This document shows positions 18,476 to 27,120 of a DNA stretch of 64,000 bases, one piece after another. The notes beneath the pieces are model-generated. The model saw only the letters and a list, made by a program, of their open reading frames with translations, was not told where the DNA came from and searched no databases. A program made the translations under genes and the position numbers. Positions within the stretch are counted from its first letter, which is position 1. The number at the start of each line of letters is the position of its first letter. Origin of the DNA: Paenibacillus tritici (GTDB taxonomy: Bacteria > Bacillota > Bacilli > Paenibacillales > Paenibacillaceae); assembly GCF_013204885.1 (NCBI RefSeq), contig NZ_JABMKX010000004.1:372001-436000 (forward strand). Direction: 5' to 3'.

Positions 18476-18952
18476 CTATAGATCTTGTGACAGGCGTATC
18501 ATATCGACCACTTGGATCCCATTCTCAAATAGTGCTTCAGGGTAATGTCTTATAAAAAAGTCCCTGTCGATCCCGGTCATTCTGAACCCGCATTTCTGAT
18601 AAAGCAAAAGCTGTCCTACACTGGAGTTCCCCGTACCCAGCTCAAGCGTTTTATAGCCGAGAGACCTTGCCTTTTGAATGGCGTGATTCACCAGCAGTTT
18701 GCCTATCCCTTGGCCCTGGTAGTCCTCATCGACCGCAATATTCACCAGTTCCATGGTCTCTGGTCTGGTTTGCAGTAAGACATACACTCCGATTACACGG
18801 TTATCTGCCTCGGCGACGAAGCAGAGACCTCTTGCGGCATACTCATCAACAAGCCCCGGGGAAGGGTCTGCCAACAAAAGCAATTCTCTTGGGGGCTGTT
18901 CACCTGCAGTTAACGCTCTGATCTCCATACTGTTACCCCGTTCCTCATTCAC
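18476..18952 (-). CDS. GNAT-family N-acetyltransferase
   Basis: A 158-residue acetyl-CoA-dependent acetyltransferase. The acetyl-CoA loop appears as DEDYQGQGIGKLLVNHAI and the late strand as LYQKCGFRMTGIDRDFF. The start shares ATGA with the stop of the phosphotransferase gene upstream, suggesting coupling; an internal ATG (MEIRALTAGE) eight codons later is also possible. The acceptor substrate is unknown. It ends a minus-strand run of five small enzyme genes. Confidence 0.9.
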   Translation of the reverse strand: MNEERGNSMEIRALTAGEQPPRELLLLADPSPGLVDEYAARGLCFVAEADNRVIGVYVLLQTRPETMELVNIAVDEDYQGQGIGKLLVNHAIQKARSLGYKTLELGTGNSSVGQLLLYQKCGFRMTGIDRDFFIRHYPEALFENGIQVVDMIRLSQDL

Positions 18953-19895
18953 TGTAATTCAAAGTGCCTGTACCCGGTCTGGTTTCGATCTTGTTTCTAT
19001 ATAAGTTCAGGATTCGAACCTCGGCCTCGCTTAACTCTTCGAAATTCCAGTACTTGTGCATCAGACTATATTCAAAACATTCCTTCAGCTTCAAAAATAA
19101 CGGGAATTTCGTAAGCATCTCAGAAGAGAGATGATGCTCCTCCTGATAGCCTTCGAGCATTGCCTTAGTAATGGATCGTTCATAATCCCTCAGATTCCCT
19201 CCGCCCATGAAGGAGTACTCCAGCGCAGAATAGATCGGCACCACTAAATCGTATATATAGAAATGCTGTTCACAATCTTGAAAGTCAATCATGGTTAGTG
19301 CGGAGTCGCGGTCAACAAGGATATTTTCCAGCCACAGGTCGCCGTGGATTAGGCCGTAATTGGATGGGTCCCGGGGCAGCTCTTTAATCTGGGTGACCAC
19401 GCCGGCTGCAATCTCCCGTATGGACTTCTCTTCTGCAGGAATATATTGGAGGAAATCGTATTCTTCACTTTCATGCCAATGACGAATAGTTACAGCAGCT
19501 TCAGTATTCAAATATCCTTTACTTACCCGGTGCATCCTGCCGATTTGTTGTCCAAGCCCTCTGAACACAGCTTCATTCCACTCTGTCCGCGGCAGATGGA
19601 TTCCGGGTGCAGCCTTAAATACAACGCATAGCTGTTCTTCATCCAGGCTTAATGGTTCAAGGGATGAACCCTTGCTTGAGGGTACAATCTCTGCGACGCC
19701 TACGCCCTGGTTGAATAAATAATGAGTCCACTTAAGCTCTTCTAATTGTTCTTCATAGGTCTTGTAATTCGTGATTCGGGCGTAAAAGATACCTTGCCGG
19801 GAGTGACAACGGTACATTTCATTGGTTACTACTTCAACCTGATAAAACTCTACTTTATAGGTCTCGTTTAAAAATAGTAATATTCGTTCTTCCAT
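18945..19895 (-). CDS. Aminoglycoside/choline kinase-like phosphotransferase
   Basis: A 316-residue APH-superfamily kinase. The catalytic loop LIHGDLWLENILVD carries the HxDxxxxN residues, and MIDFQDCEQ is the metal-binding equivalent of DFG. It would phosphorylate a small hydroxylated molecule using ATP or GTP; resistance, homoserine-kinase or choline-kinase roles cannot be separated here. GGAGG lies upstream of the ATG. It overlaps the GNAT gene by 8 bases. Confidence 0.88.
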   Translation of the reverse strand: MEERILLFLNETYKVEFYQVEVVTNEMYRCHSRQGIFYARITNYKTYEEQLEELKWTHYLFNQGVGVAEIVPSSKGSSLEPLSLDEEQLCVVFKAAPGIHLPRTEWNEAVFRGLGQQIGRMHRVSKGYLNTEAAVTIRHWHESEEYDFLQYIPAEEKSIREIAAGVVTQIKELPRDPSNYGLIHGDLWLENILVDRDSALTMIDFQDCEQHFYIYDLVVPIYSALEYSFMGGGNLRDYERSITKAMLEGYQEEHHLSSEMLTKFPLFLKLKECFEYSLMHKYWNFEELSEAEVRILNLYRNKIETRPGTGTLNYSE

Positions 19896-19927
19896 AAGTT
19901 AATCCTCCACATGTTTTTCCTGCGTAA

Positions 19928-20383
19928 TTAGAGCCTTGCAAACGTGATGTAATCGACTGGAGCAGGCTCTGCCGAATCCATCCGAAGCGCCCGGTTGATC
20001 TGTCCCCGGTGATATTGCCCATGTAAAAGGACCTGCAACAGGATATCCCGGACGGATGTTCGGAAGGGAACTCCGCTCTGGCTGGCATAATCAATCATCT
20101 TGTCCAGTTCGGATTCCTCCAGCCCTTCAATATAGATGCGGTACTGCTCAGCATTCTCTTCAAACATCTGCTGGATCGCCGCCAGCTCTTCGGTGTCCTC
20201 CCACAATGAATATTGTGCGCTGCCCTGACCTTGCAGCCGGGACAGCCAGACCCGCTCCGCAACCGCAATGTGCCGGACCAGCTTCAGCAGCTCCTTGTCC
20301 TTCGTGTCACTAGCCTCCAGCGCGTCCAAGATCCGTCCGTCCGCCCAATACAGGTGATTTAGCATGGATTTTATGGTTTTCAT
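19928..20383 (-). CDS. DinB/YfiT-like four-helix metalloprotein
   Basis: A 151-residue DinB-superfamily protein. The three-histidine metal site is visible as His in NHLYWADGRIL, His in RHIAVAERVWL and the HGQYHRGQI motif of the last helix. Many members use bacillithiol or mycothiol as thiol partner in detoxification transferases, and Firmicutes make bacillithiol, so a thiol-transferase role is plausible but inferred. AGGAGGAAACG precedes the ATG. Confidence 0.9.
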   Translation of the reverse strand: MKTIKSMLNHLYWADGRILDALEASDTKDKELLKLVRHIAVAERVWLSRLQGQGSAQYSLWEDTEELAAIQQMFEENAEQYRIYIEGLEESELDKMIDYASQSGVPFRTSVRDILLQVLLHGQYHRGQINRALRMDSAEPAPVDYITFARL

Positions 20384-20398
20384 TTCGTTTCCTCCTCT

Positions 20399-20920
20399 TT
20401 ATGATTCATGCTGATGTTCGGCCGACCAAGAGAGTGCCAGCTGTTCCATACTTTTTACAAAAGATTTTTTGGCTGGGCTATACTCACTTGTATTGTCGAA
20501 GCGTTCAACCAATTCTTGCTTGAACTTACTGTACCTGGTTACTTCTTCCGGATGACATCTCAAGTAATCTCTAAATATTAGATGCCGTTCAATTTGAGGA
20601 TTATCTGTTTGATAACAATGAATGTGGTGAGTCCTTTCTTCACCGCCTTTGCGGAATAATCTTCTGCCAGGAATTCCCCAATCTCCGGCAACATCATATC
20701 CGAGCGAATGCATCCTATCGTTATATAAGTCGATCTTGTTAATGTCTTTTACAATACACATCATATCAATCACGGGTTTAGCCTGTAAGCCCGGCACTGA
20801 GGTACTTCCAAAATGCTCAAAACGCACGATTTCATCTGCCAATATAGTAGTTAAAAACGCAGCTTCCTCTTGGTAGCGGTTAACCCAGTCCGGATTATAC
20901 TCGCTTAGTCTAACTTTCAT
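20399..20920 (-). CDS. GrpB/UPF0157-family protein
   Basis: A 173-residue nucleotidyltransferase-fold protein of the GrpB family. The family signature FEHFGSTSVPGLQAKPVIDM spans the region that corresponds to the GS...D active site of nucleotidyltransferases. HHIHCYQ and FRDYLRCHPE are also typical. GGAGG lies 8 bases before the ATG giving MKVRLSEYNP. The biochemical role of this family is not settled. Confidence 0.88.
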   Translation of the reverse strand: MKVRLSEYNPDWVNRYQEEAAFLTTILADEIVRFEHFGSTSVPGLQAKPVIDMMCIVKDINKIDLYNDRMHSLGYDVAGDWGIPGRRLFRKGGEERTHHIHCYQTDNPQIERHLIFRDYLRCHPEEVTRYSKFKQELVERFDNTSEYSPAKKSFVKSMEQLALSWSAEHQHES

Positions 20921-20979
20921 GAAAAAACCTCCTACGGGGTGCATATAGGTCTATACTTATCTACCCGCTGGCTAAGGAA

Positions 20980-21357
20980 TTAACTGTTTTGAGAGAGTTC
21001 TTTGGTCAAATAATAGTGAGAGTAACTGCCAGCGTTAGGTATCGTTCCAAACACTTCGAAGCCTTGCTTCAGGTAGAAGTCCAATGCCTGAAAGCTCAAG
21101 GTGTCTAATTTGATGAAGTCACATTTTTTCTCTTTAGCCATTCTTTCGGCTGTTGACAGTAGTTGCTTTCCGTATCCGAACGTCCGGTAGGCTTCTTCCA
21201 CGAAAAGATATTGCACCTCTAACCAGTTCCAGCAGATCTCACCCACCAGTCCGCCGTAAATATTTCCAGCCTCATCTTGTAAAAGCGGGTTCACTTCCTG
21301 GTATCTGCCTTTCAACTCATCAGGGAAATGCTTAAGCCATCGGGAACACTCCTTCAA
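20980..21357 (-). CDS. GNAT acetyltransferase, apparently short at the N-terminus
   Basis: 125 residues with the GNAT core: IYGGLVGEICWNWLEVQYLFV, the acetyl-CoA loop YRTFGYGKQLL and the closing ALDFYLKQGFEVFGTIP. The first strand and helix of the usual fold are largely missing. The frame opens with a TTG that lacks a ribosome site, and a stop lies a few codons upstream. Either the gene has lost its 5' end or a sequence change hides it. The rest of the domain looks intact. Confidence 0.65.
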   Translation of the reverse strand: MKECSRWLKHFPDELKGRYQEVNPLLQDEAGNIYGGLVGEICWNWLEVQYLFVEEAYRTFGYGKQLLSTAERMAKEKKCDFIKLDTLSFQALDFYLKQGFEVFGTIPNAGSYSHYYLTKELSQNS

Positions 21358-21476
21358 GCCAGTACATACTAACTTAAGTGTACCATTAAGCCCCAGTATT
21401 TGACTGTAAAAAACAACTAAACTTAAGCTATCCTGTATCTCAGCCTAATCCAGGTGGAGCCGGGTAAAAGATTTGC

Positions 21477-21505
21477 TTGAAGCTTCTGGGAGCATGAAGT
21501 ATACT
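21477..21505 (+). promoter_or_regulatory. Sigma-A promoter of iolGB
   Basis: -35 TTGAAG and -10 TATACT are separated by exactly 17 bases. The -10 is identical to that of the iolC promoter (25739-25744), and the LacI-type operator begins 12 bases downstream of it. Confidence 0.7.
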
Positions 21506-21516
21506 ATTCTCGGGAA

Positions 21517-21533
21517 GGTTAAGCGCTTACCCT
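21517..21533. promoter_or_regulatory. LacI-type operator upstream of iolG
   Basis: GGTTAAGCGCTTACCCT contains the perfect 10-bp palindrome TAAGCGCTTA with the central CG typical of LacI/GalR operators. The same 17 bases occur upstream of iolC. Its place just after the -10 box suits a repressor; the regulator at 24138-25148 is the likely ligand. Confidence 0.8.
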
Positions 21534-21552
21534 CTGAGGAGGATAAGTGAAG

Positions 21553-22596
21553 ATGGTAAATCCGATTGTAGTTGGCATTATCGGCGCGGGAAGAATCGGG
21601 CGCCTGCATGCGGATAATCTGCGTGCGATGCCGTCCTATAAGCTGAAGTCTATTGCAGAAGCAATGATGAGTGACGAATTGCTGGCCTGGGCGGAGAGCC
21701 GGGGGCTGGGCTCTGTTTTTGCAGCGGGTGAAGATATTCTGAATGACCCTGAGATTGAAGCGGTGTTCATCTGCACACCGACGGATACACACGCATCGTG
21801 GATAGAGCGGGCTGCGCTTGCGGGGAAGCATATATTCTGTGAGAAGCCGATCAGCCTGTCATCGGAAGAGACCCTTCGGGCATTACAGATTGCAGAGGAA
21901 GCGGGCGTGCTGCTCCAGGTCGGCTTCAACCGCCGGATGGACCCCAGCTTCCGTAAGCTGAAGCAGCTGGTTGAGTCCGGGGAGCTGGGCAGCCCGCATA
22001 TTGTGAAGATTACCTCGCGTGATCCGCAGCCTCCGGGCGAGTCTTATGTGCGCTCCTCGGGCGGGATGTTCATGGATATGACGATTCACGATTTCGATAT
22101 GGCCCGCTACCTGATGGACGGGGAAGTGGCTGAGGTCTACACGCGGGGGGCGAACCTGATTGATCCGATGTTCGGCCGCTGCGGGGATGTGGACACAGCT
22201 GTCATCACACTGACCTTCGAGAGCGGAGCAATCTGCGTGATTGATAACAGCCGCAAGGCTGTCTACGGCTATGACCAGCGGGTGGAGGTATTCGGCACGC
22301 TTGGTTCGGCGACTGCCGACAATTGCCGCCCGACAACAGTGGAGGTGTCCACCGCCACTTCGGTTACCCGCGACCAGCCGGAGCATTTCTTCCTGGAGCG
22401 CTATAACCGGGCGTTCATGGACGAGATTGCCGCGTTTGCCCGTTCGGTACGGCTGCAGGAGCCGCTGATCTGCAGCGGCCGTGACGGTCAAGCGGCACAA
22501 TTGATTGCCGAAGCAGCCAGAGCGTCCTATGTGAGCGGGCTTCCGGTCAAGCTGTCTGGTGCAGGAGCAGGACTATCGGAGATGCAAGCCTTGTAA
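21553..22596 (+). CDS. iolG: Inositol 2-dehydrogenase
   Basis: A 347-residue GFO/IDH/MocA oxidoreductase that oxidises myo-inositol to scyllo-inosose with NAD+. The Rossmann loop is GIIGAGRIGRLH. The catalytic Lys98 is in CEKPIS, and Asp175 and His179 are in MDMTIHDFD, matching the catalytic triad of B. subtilis IolG. GAGGAGG lies 9 bases before the chosen ATG; a GTG two codons earlier is the alternative. It is followed by iolB and sits in an inositol cluster, which supports this assignment over other family members. Confidence 0.9.
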   Translation: MVNPIVVGIIGAGRIGRLHADNLRAMPSYKLKSIAEAMMSDELLAWAESRGLGSVFAAGEDILNDPEIEAVFICTPTDTHASWIERAALAGKHIFCEKPISLSSEETLRALQIAEEAGVLLQVGFNRRMDPSFRKLKQLVESGELGSPHIVKITSRDPQPPGESYVRSSGGMFMDMTIHDFDMARYLMDGEVAEVYTRGANLIDPMFGRCGDVDTAVITLTFESGAICVIDNSRKAVYGYDQRVEVFGTLGSATADNCRPTTVEVSTATSVTRDQPEHFFLERYNRAFMDEIAAFARSVRLQEPLICSGRDGQAAQLIAEAARASYVSGLPVKLSGAGAGLSEMQAL

Positions 22597-22636
22597 GCGG
22601 ATGCAAACCTTGAAGAACAAAGGAGGATGAGCGAAG

Positions 22637-23467
22637 ATGTCCGAACTAATCATTAAGGCTGGAGCGCCAGACAAGGACGGACTGGTGGCTGCGGTCAGCC
22701 CGGAGAGCGCCGGATGGAAGTATGTAGGGTTCGAGGTGTATCAATTGCGAGCCGGGGATACTCTGGACCGCAGTGCAGAAGGGAACGAGGTCTGCCTGGT
22801 ATTGCTTGCGGGCAAGGCGGATATCCGGGTGGAAGGCGAGCTGTTCGCAGGTATCGGCGGGCGTATGTCGGTCTTTGAAGATATGGCTCCATACGCGGTG
22901 TATGTTCCGGCGGGAGCGAACTACAAGGTTACAGCACTGACAGAGCTGGAGCTTGCAGCCTGTCTGGCTCCGGGAACGGGCAAATATCCGGCACGGCTGA
23001 TTACTCCAGCCGATGCGGTTGCAGAGGACCGGGGGTATGGCAGCATGTCGCGCCGGGTCGTTAATATCCTGCCTGAGCAGAGTGTGGCTGAGAGTTTGCT
23101 GGTGGTGGAGGTGCGCACGGGCGGCGGCAACTGGTCCAGCTATCCGCCGCACAAGCATGATCAGGATAACCTGCCAGCCGAATCCTATCTGGAGGAGACG
23201 TACTATCACAGGGTGAATCCCGCCCATGGCTTTGTGGTGCAGCGGGTCTACAATGACGACCGCAGCTTAGACGAGACCCTGGCTGTGCCTGACCGGAGCA
23301 TCGTGCTTGTTCCAGAGGGGTATCACCCGGTCTCCGCGCCGCCGGGTTATGATTCATATTATCTTAACGTGATGGCGGGGCCGGTCCGCACCTGGGTATT
23401 CCATAATGATCCAGATCATGAATGGCTGTTCAAGTGGGGGCAGAGTACGGCTGCTGTGGAAGATTGA
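22637..23467 (+). CDS. iolB: 5-deoxy-glucuronate isomerase
   Basis: A 276-residue bicupin isomerase that converts 5-deoxy-glucuronate to 5-dehydro-2-deoxy-gluconate. The metal-binding His cluster is seen in SSYPPHKHD with Glu in YLEETYYHRV, and the C-terminal EGYHPVSAPPGYDSYYLNVM is characteristic of IolB. AAAGGAGG precedes the ATG. It is 40 bases after iolG and clearly co-transcribed. Its last codons start a 24-bp tandem repeat. Confidence 0.95.
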   Translation: MSELIIKAGAPDKDGLVAAVSPESAGWKYVGFEVYQLRAGDTLDRSAEGNEVCLVLLAGKADIRVEGELFAGIGGRMSVFEDMAPYAVYVPAGANYKVTALTELELAACLAPGTGKYPARLITPADAVAEDRGYGSMSRRVVNILPEQSVAESLLVVEVRTGGGNWSSYPPHKHDQDNLPAESYLEETYYHRVNPAHGFVVQRVYNDDRSLDETLAVPDRSIVLVPEGYHPVSAPPGYDSYYLNVMAGPVRTWVFHNDPDHEWLFKWGQSTAAVED

Positions 23468-23530
23468 ACGGAGTCCGGGAGGGAAGATTGAGCGGAGTCT
23501 GCGAGGGGGAATTGAACGGAGCCCGCTAGG
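23459..23530 (+). repeat. Three tandem 24-bp repeats at the iolB 3' end
   Basis: Three consecutive 24-bp units beginning GAAGATTGAACGGAGTCCGG. The first contains the last two sense codons and the stop of iolB; the others follow with a few substitutions. This looks like a recent local duplication between the stop and the terminator. Confidence 0.85.
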
Positions 23531-23550
23531 TAAATTCATAGATTAATCCG

Positions 23551-23576
23551 GGGCTTCCGCGTAGCGGAGGCCTTTT
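23551..23576 (+). terminator. Terminator of iolGB
   Basis: GGCTTCCGC-GTA-GCGGAGGCC forms a 9-bp stem with one G-T wobble, followed by TTTT. Confidence 0.75.
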
Positions 23577-23673
23577 GACGCGGGGATACACAAATTATTG
23601 ATAAGCACAGCGGTGCACATCTGAAAAAGCCCCGGAGCGGGCAGCGGCTGGAGGACTCGCGATTCTCTGGAGT

Positions 23674-23710
23674 GAAATGCTGAATGCTGAATGCTGAATG
23701 CTGAAATGCT
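23674..23710 (+). repeat. 7-bp microsatellite (AATGCTG)n
   Basis: About four to five tandem copies of AATGCTG with one interrupted unit. This is the type of tract that varies in length by slippage. It is not in a gene. Confidence 0.85.
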
Positions 23711-23906
23711 GTAGTTATTGCAACTTGTGTTCATAGATAGCCGGGTGCCCGGGAGAGATGTTGCAGAGAATACAAGAATAGTCTTGCTACAATTGCTTAG
23801 AGAGGGCGAAATTCTGCTTTTGAGGCAACAATGATGGATTAGAGCCGATTGGGGTGAAGGAATGTTGCATTCTGGTCAGGAGTTTAATCTGGACAGGATT
23901 TCAATA

Positions 23907-24012
23907 AGGAGGAAGTCCGAAGGCAGAACAAGGAAGCTGAGTCCAGAATAAGGAAGTCTGAATGCAAGCCAAGGAAGCCGAATCCAGAACAAAGAAGTCC
24001 GAAAGCAGACAT
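23907..24012 (+). repeat. Imperfect ~21-bp repeats upstream of the LacI gene
   Basis: Five degenerate units of 20-24 bases, each beginning AAGGAAG or similar and reading like AGGAAGTCCGAATCCAGAAC. They lie 130-230 bases before the LacI-family start, in a 670-base gap that contains no recognisable gene. Some units contain AGGAGG-like sequence. Confidence 0.75.
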
Positions 24013-24137
24013 TGTCTGAGTTTCTGCGGTCTCTATTTTGCGGAGGAGGCAGTGTGCCGGATAGATAGACACCGCCGGAGGACTTCCTTATAATCGAGTT
24101 ATAAGAAGGCTAGAACGCAAAGGCGGGCTTAATAACG

Positions 24138-25148
24138 ATGAAACCTACGATCTATGATGTGGCAAGGGAAGCGGGCGTCTCCATCGCTACCGTGTCCAAG
24201 GTATTGAATAAGAGCGGACGGATCAGTATCAAGACACGGGAAAAGGTAGGGCGGATCATGGAGGAGCTGAATTATCAGCCAAGTATGGTAGCTTCCGCTC
24301 TGACCAACCGCCGGACAGGAACCATCGGGCTGATGATTCCCGATATTGCCAATCCTTTTTTTGCTGAGACGGCCCGTGGTATCGAGGATTATGCCCAGGA
24401 ACAGGGCAGTGACTTAATCGTGTGCAGTACGGACCGCAGTGATGAGAAGGCTGCACGGTATATCTCGCTGCTGCTGCGCAAACGGGTGGACGGCTTGATC
24501 ATTGCGTCTCATCCCGGGAATCCTGAGCTGATTCGCGGATTGGTGGCCGATCATGTGCCGCTCGTGCTGTTCTCAGCCGATATCCGCAGCTTGGAGAGCC
24601 ATAGTGTCACGGTGGATGATTATAAGGGCGGCTATCAGGCAACAGAATATTTACTGGCCCTCGGCCACCGCAGGCTGGGGATTATCTCCGACAATCTGCC
24701 GGGGAGCAAGCTGCGTGTGGAAGGTTTCCTGGATGCGCTGAAGGCGGAGGGAATAGCTTGTGACAATCCGGCTAACATGATACACACCTCGGCCACACTG
24801 GAGAACGGCCGCACGGCAGCAGCAGAGATGCTCAACCAGGCCGCAGACATCCGCCCTACAGCCATCTTTGCCTGCAATGACCTGCTGGCGATCGGGGTGC
24901 TCAAAGAAGCCCGCAGTGCCGGACTCTCCATTCCCCGCGACCTGTCTGTAGTAGGCTTCGACAATACGGTACTGGCAGAAATCTGCCATCCCACATTAAC
25001 CAGTATCGCCCAGCCTTTGCGCGAGATGACAGAGCAGGCGATGATTCTGCTGAATGAGTCGATCAGTAATCCGGCCAGCCCCAAGCGGAAGATTATGCTG
25101 ATGCCGGAGCTGGTAATCCGCCATTCTACAGGCCCGGTTCCGCGATAA
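24138..25148 (+). CDS. LacI-family transcriptional regulator of inositol genes (predicted)
   Basis: A 336-residue LacI/GalR regulator. The N-terminal helix-turn-helix and hinge read IYDVAREAGVSIATVSKVLN and ASALTNRRTGTIGLMIPD. A periplasmic-binding-protein-like sensor domain follows, with GHRRLGIISDN and FACNDLLAIGVLKEA. It lies between iolGB and iolCADE, and both promoters carry the same LacI-type palindrome, so it probably represses both. B. subtilis uses the DeoR-type IolR instead, so this is a different control design. The effector may be an inositol derivative (inference). Confidence 0.9.
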   Translation: MKPTIYDVAREAGVSIATVSKVLNKSGRISIKTREKVGRIMEELNYQPSMVASALTNRRTGTIGLMIPDIANPFFAETARGIEDYAQEQGSDLIVCSTDRSDEKAARYISLLLRKRVDGLIIASHPGNPELIRGLVADHVPLVLFSADIRSLESHSVTVDDYKGGYQATEYLLALGHRRLGIISDNLPGSKLRVEGFLDALKAEGIACDNPANMIHTSATLENGRTAAAEMLNQAADIRPTAIFACNDLLAIGVLKEARSAGLSIPRDLSVVGFDNTVLAEICHPTLTSIAQPLREMTEQAMILLNESISNPASPKRKIMLMPELVIRHSTGPVPR

Positions 25149-25289
25149 GGAACTCATAGGCTCGGCAGCACCCGTGTGACCCTCAAGCAGAAAGGCTGCG
25201 CCGTCCTTCAACAGGATGGCATCCGTTTCAGCGAGAAAGATAAGGAATATCCATTGTGCGAAGCATATCAATTCTATATTTGAAGGATA

Positions 25290-25312
25290 GACCCCACTTT
25301 GTGGGGTTTTTT
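25290..25312 (+). terminator. Terminator of the LacI-family gene
   Basis: ACCCCAC-TTT-GTGGGGT is a perfect short hairpin followed by TTTTT. Confidence 0.88.
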
Positions 25313-25446
25313 GCTGAACCGGAGGCTGTCCTATGAAAGGACGGCCTAGCGGTTCCTACTTGTGAAACAAAGCTAAAAGCACCCAGAGAACAAGTTGGAC
25401 AAACCTGGAAGTTAGAGTAATCGGGTAGTTAGAGTAAGCTGGAATT

Positions 25447-25633
25447 AGTTGGATTTTCTCCACTTGCTAATGAATGAATGGACGCTGCCAAAACAGTAGT
25501 TGGATAAATGACACTTAAATTAGCATAATTTCCCCAAAGTAGCGAAACTGCCGCCAGTAGATGCTGTTTATCCACTTGCTTCCGTCTATCTCTTAAAAAT
25601 CGGCGGATTAAGATACGTTTTTCCACCTATTTA
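25447..25633 (+). repeat. Dispersed 187-bp repeat, copy B
   Basis: Second copy of the dispersed element described at 12799-12985, same orientation and length. It keeps the left end AGTTGGATTTTCTCCACTTG, the block TAGATGCTGTTTATCCACTT and the right block TTAAGATACGTTTTTCCACC. The middle differs more, and the left inverted arm (GTTGGATAAATGACA) is partly degenerate. It lies between the LacI gene terminator and the iolC promoter. Confidence 0.85.
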
Positions 25634-25715
25634 CTGTGAGAGCTGGAATACCCCGATGTTCTCTCATTAGCTTAGTTTGCAATCCCCCCGTTTGTTATCG
25701 CTTTCAAATTGATCA

Positions 25716-25744
25716 TTGCCAAATGTCTTGTTCTAATCTATACT
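25716..25744 (+). promoter_or_regulatory. Sigma-A promoter of iolCADE
   Basis: -35 TTGCCA and -10 TATACT with 17-base spacing. The operator starts 15 bases after the -10. The predicted leader to the iolC start is about 250 bases. Confidence 0.75.
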
Positions 25745-25758
25745 AAAGAGGAAAATTA

Positions 25759-25775
25759 GGTTAAGCGCTTACCCT
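25759..25775. promoter_or_regulatory. LacI-type operator upstream of iolC
   Basis: GGTTAAGCGCTTACCCT is identical over 17 bases to the site before iolG. It is placed just downstream of the -10 box where a bound repressor would block initiation. Confidence 0.8.
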
Positions 25776-25811
25776 CCCCCCACGAAAAAAGAAAATAACT
25801 TTCTGAGAAAG

Positions 25812-25950
25812 AACAACTGGCCAATTAATCAACTATTCAATCGACCAATCAACTAACCAAATAAGCAAACAAACGTTAAACAACCAACCAACCAACAACC
25901 AAGCAACAACCAACAACCAATCAACAACCAACCAATCAACCAACAACACG
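25812..25950 (+). other. CAA/AACC-rich, G-poor leader of iolC
   Basis: About 140 bases dominated by CAAC, AACC and CAAT motifs with very few G residues, inside the predicted 5' leader of the iolCADE mRNA. Such RNA would be unstructured. C-rich, G-poor RNA is also the hallmark of Rho-loading (rut) sites. It could be a simple-sequence expansion, a standby region for ribosomes or a Rho-dependent control element; none can be chosen from sequence alone. Confidence 0.7.
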
Positions 25951-25999
25951 CGGTCACTCAACGACCTTATTCCCTAAGCTCGATCAAGGAGGCATCACT

Positions 26000-27010
26000 A
26001 TGAACGGTTTACAGTTCGACCCTACCCGGCAGATGGATCTAATCGCCGTTGGCCGGCTTTGTATAGATCTGAACGCCAATGAAACCGGGAGACCGATGGA
26101 AGAGACGATGACCTTCACCAAATATGTCGGCGGCTCTCCGGCTAATATTGTCATTGGTGCAGCGCGGCTGGGTATGCGCACCGGCTTCATCGGCAAGATT
26201 GCCGATGACCAGATGGGCCGCTTCATCCGCAGCTATCTGCAGAAGGGCGGCATAGATGACAGTCAGGTCTGCGTCGACCGGACGGGTGCGGTGACGGGGC
26301 TGGCTTTTACAGAAATTAAAAGCCCGCAGGAATGCAGCATTCTCATGTACCGGGATCATGTGGCTGATCTCCTGCTGAAGCCGGAGGAAATCTCGGAGGA
26401 GTACATCCGCAGCTCCAAAGCGCTGCTCATCTCCGGTACCGCTCTCGCGCAGAGCCCTTCCCGTGAAGCGGTGTTCCTGGCGCTGGAGTTCGCCCGCAAG
26501 CATGGGGTTACCGTGTTTTTTGATCTCGATTACCGGCCGTATACCTGGACATCAGCCGCTGAAACAGCGGTCTACTATAACCTCGCTGCCGAGAAAAGCC
26601 ACTGCATCATCGGCACGCGCGAAGAATTCGACATGATGGAGAATCTGTATAATCTGGCTGGTGCCGATGATCAGGCAACGGCAGCCCGCTGGTTCGCGCA
26701 TCAGGCGGAGCTGGTGGTCATCAAGCATGGCGGCAGCGGCTCGATCTCTTATACAGCGGATGGTCAGAGCCATAGAAGCGGTATTTTTCCGGCTAAGGTG
26801 CTGAAGACGTTCGGTGCAGGTGATTCGTATGCGTCAGCCTTCATCCACAGTCTGATGAACGGGCATAGTGTCAGCGAGGCGATGCGGCGCGGCAGTGCGT
26901 CGGCATCCATCGTCATCTCCCGCCATAGCTGCTCCGATGCCATGCCAACCCTCAATGAGCTGGAAGACTTCCTGCTCTCGAACGAGGAGATTACATCAGG
27001 CGCACAATAA
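26000..27010 (+). CDS. iolC: 5-dehydro-2-deoxygluconokinase
   Basis: A 336-residue PfkB-family kinase that phosphorylates 5-dehydro-2-deoxy-gluconate at O6 with ATP. The sugar-binding motif is [18 protein letters not shown]; the C-terminal [16 protein letters not shown] contains the catalytic Asp. [13 protein letters not shown] residues at the N-terminus ([13 protein letters not shown]) match IolC. AAGGAGG precedes the ATG. First gene of iolCADE. Confidence 0.95.
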   Translation: MNGLQFDPTRQMDLIAVGRLCIDLNANETGRPMEETMTFTKYVGGSPANIVIGAARLGMRTGFIGKIADDQMGRFIRSYLQKGGIDDSQVCVDRTGAVTGLAFTEIKSPQECSILMYRDHVADLLLKPEEISEEYIRSSKALLISGTALAQSPSREAVFLALEFARKHGVTVFFDLDYRPYTWTSAAETAVYYNLAAEKSHCIIGTREEFDMMENLYNLAGADDQATAARWFAHQAELVVIKHGGSGSISYTADGQSHRSGIFPAKVLKTFGAGDSYASAFIHSLMNGHSVSEAMRRGSASASIVISRHSCSDAMPTLNELEDFLLSNEEITSGAQ

Positions 27011-27120
27011 GCGCATATGCGGGGGACGGAAGGAACCGGCGGCGATTACACATTCAGGCAGCAGCAGAACAGACGGAATCATTACCAGCAGACATCAATA
27101 GAGCCGAAGGAGTGGACAGA

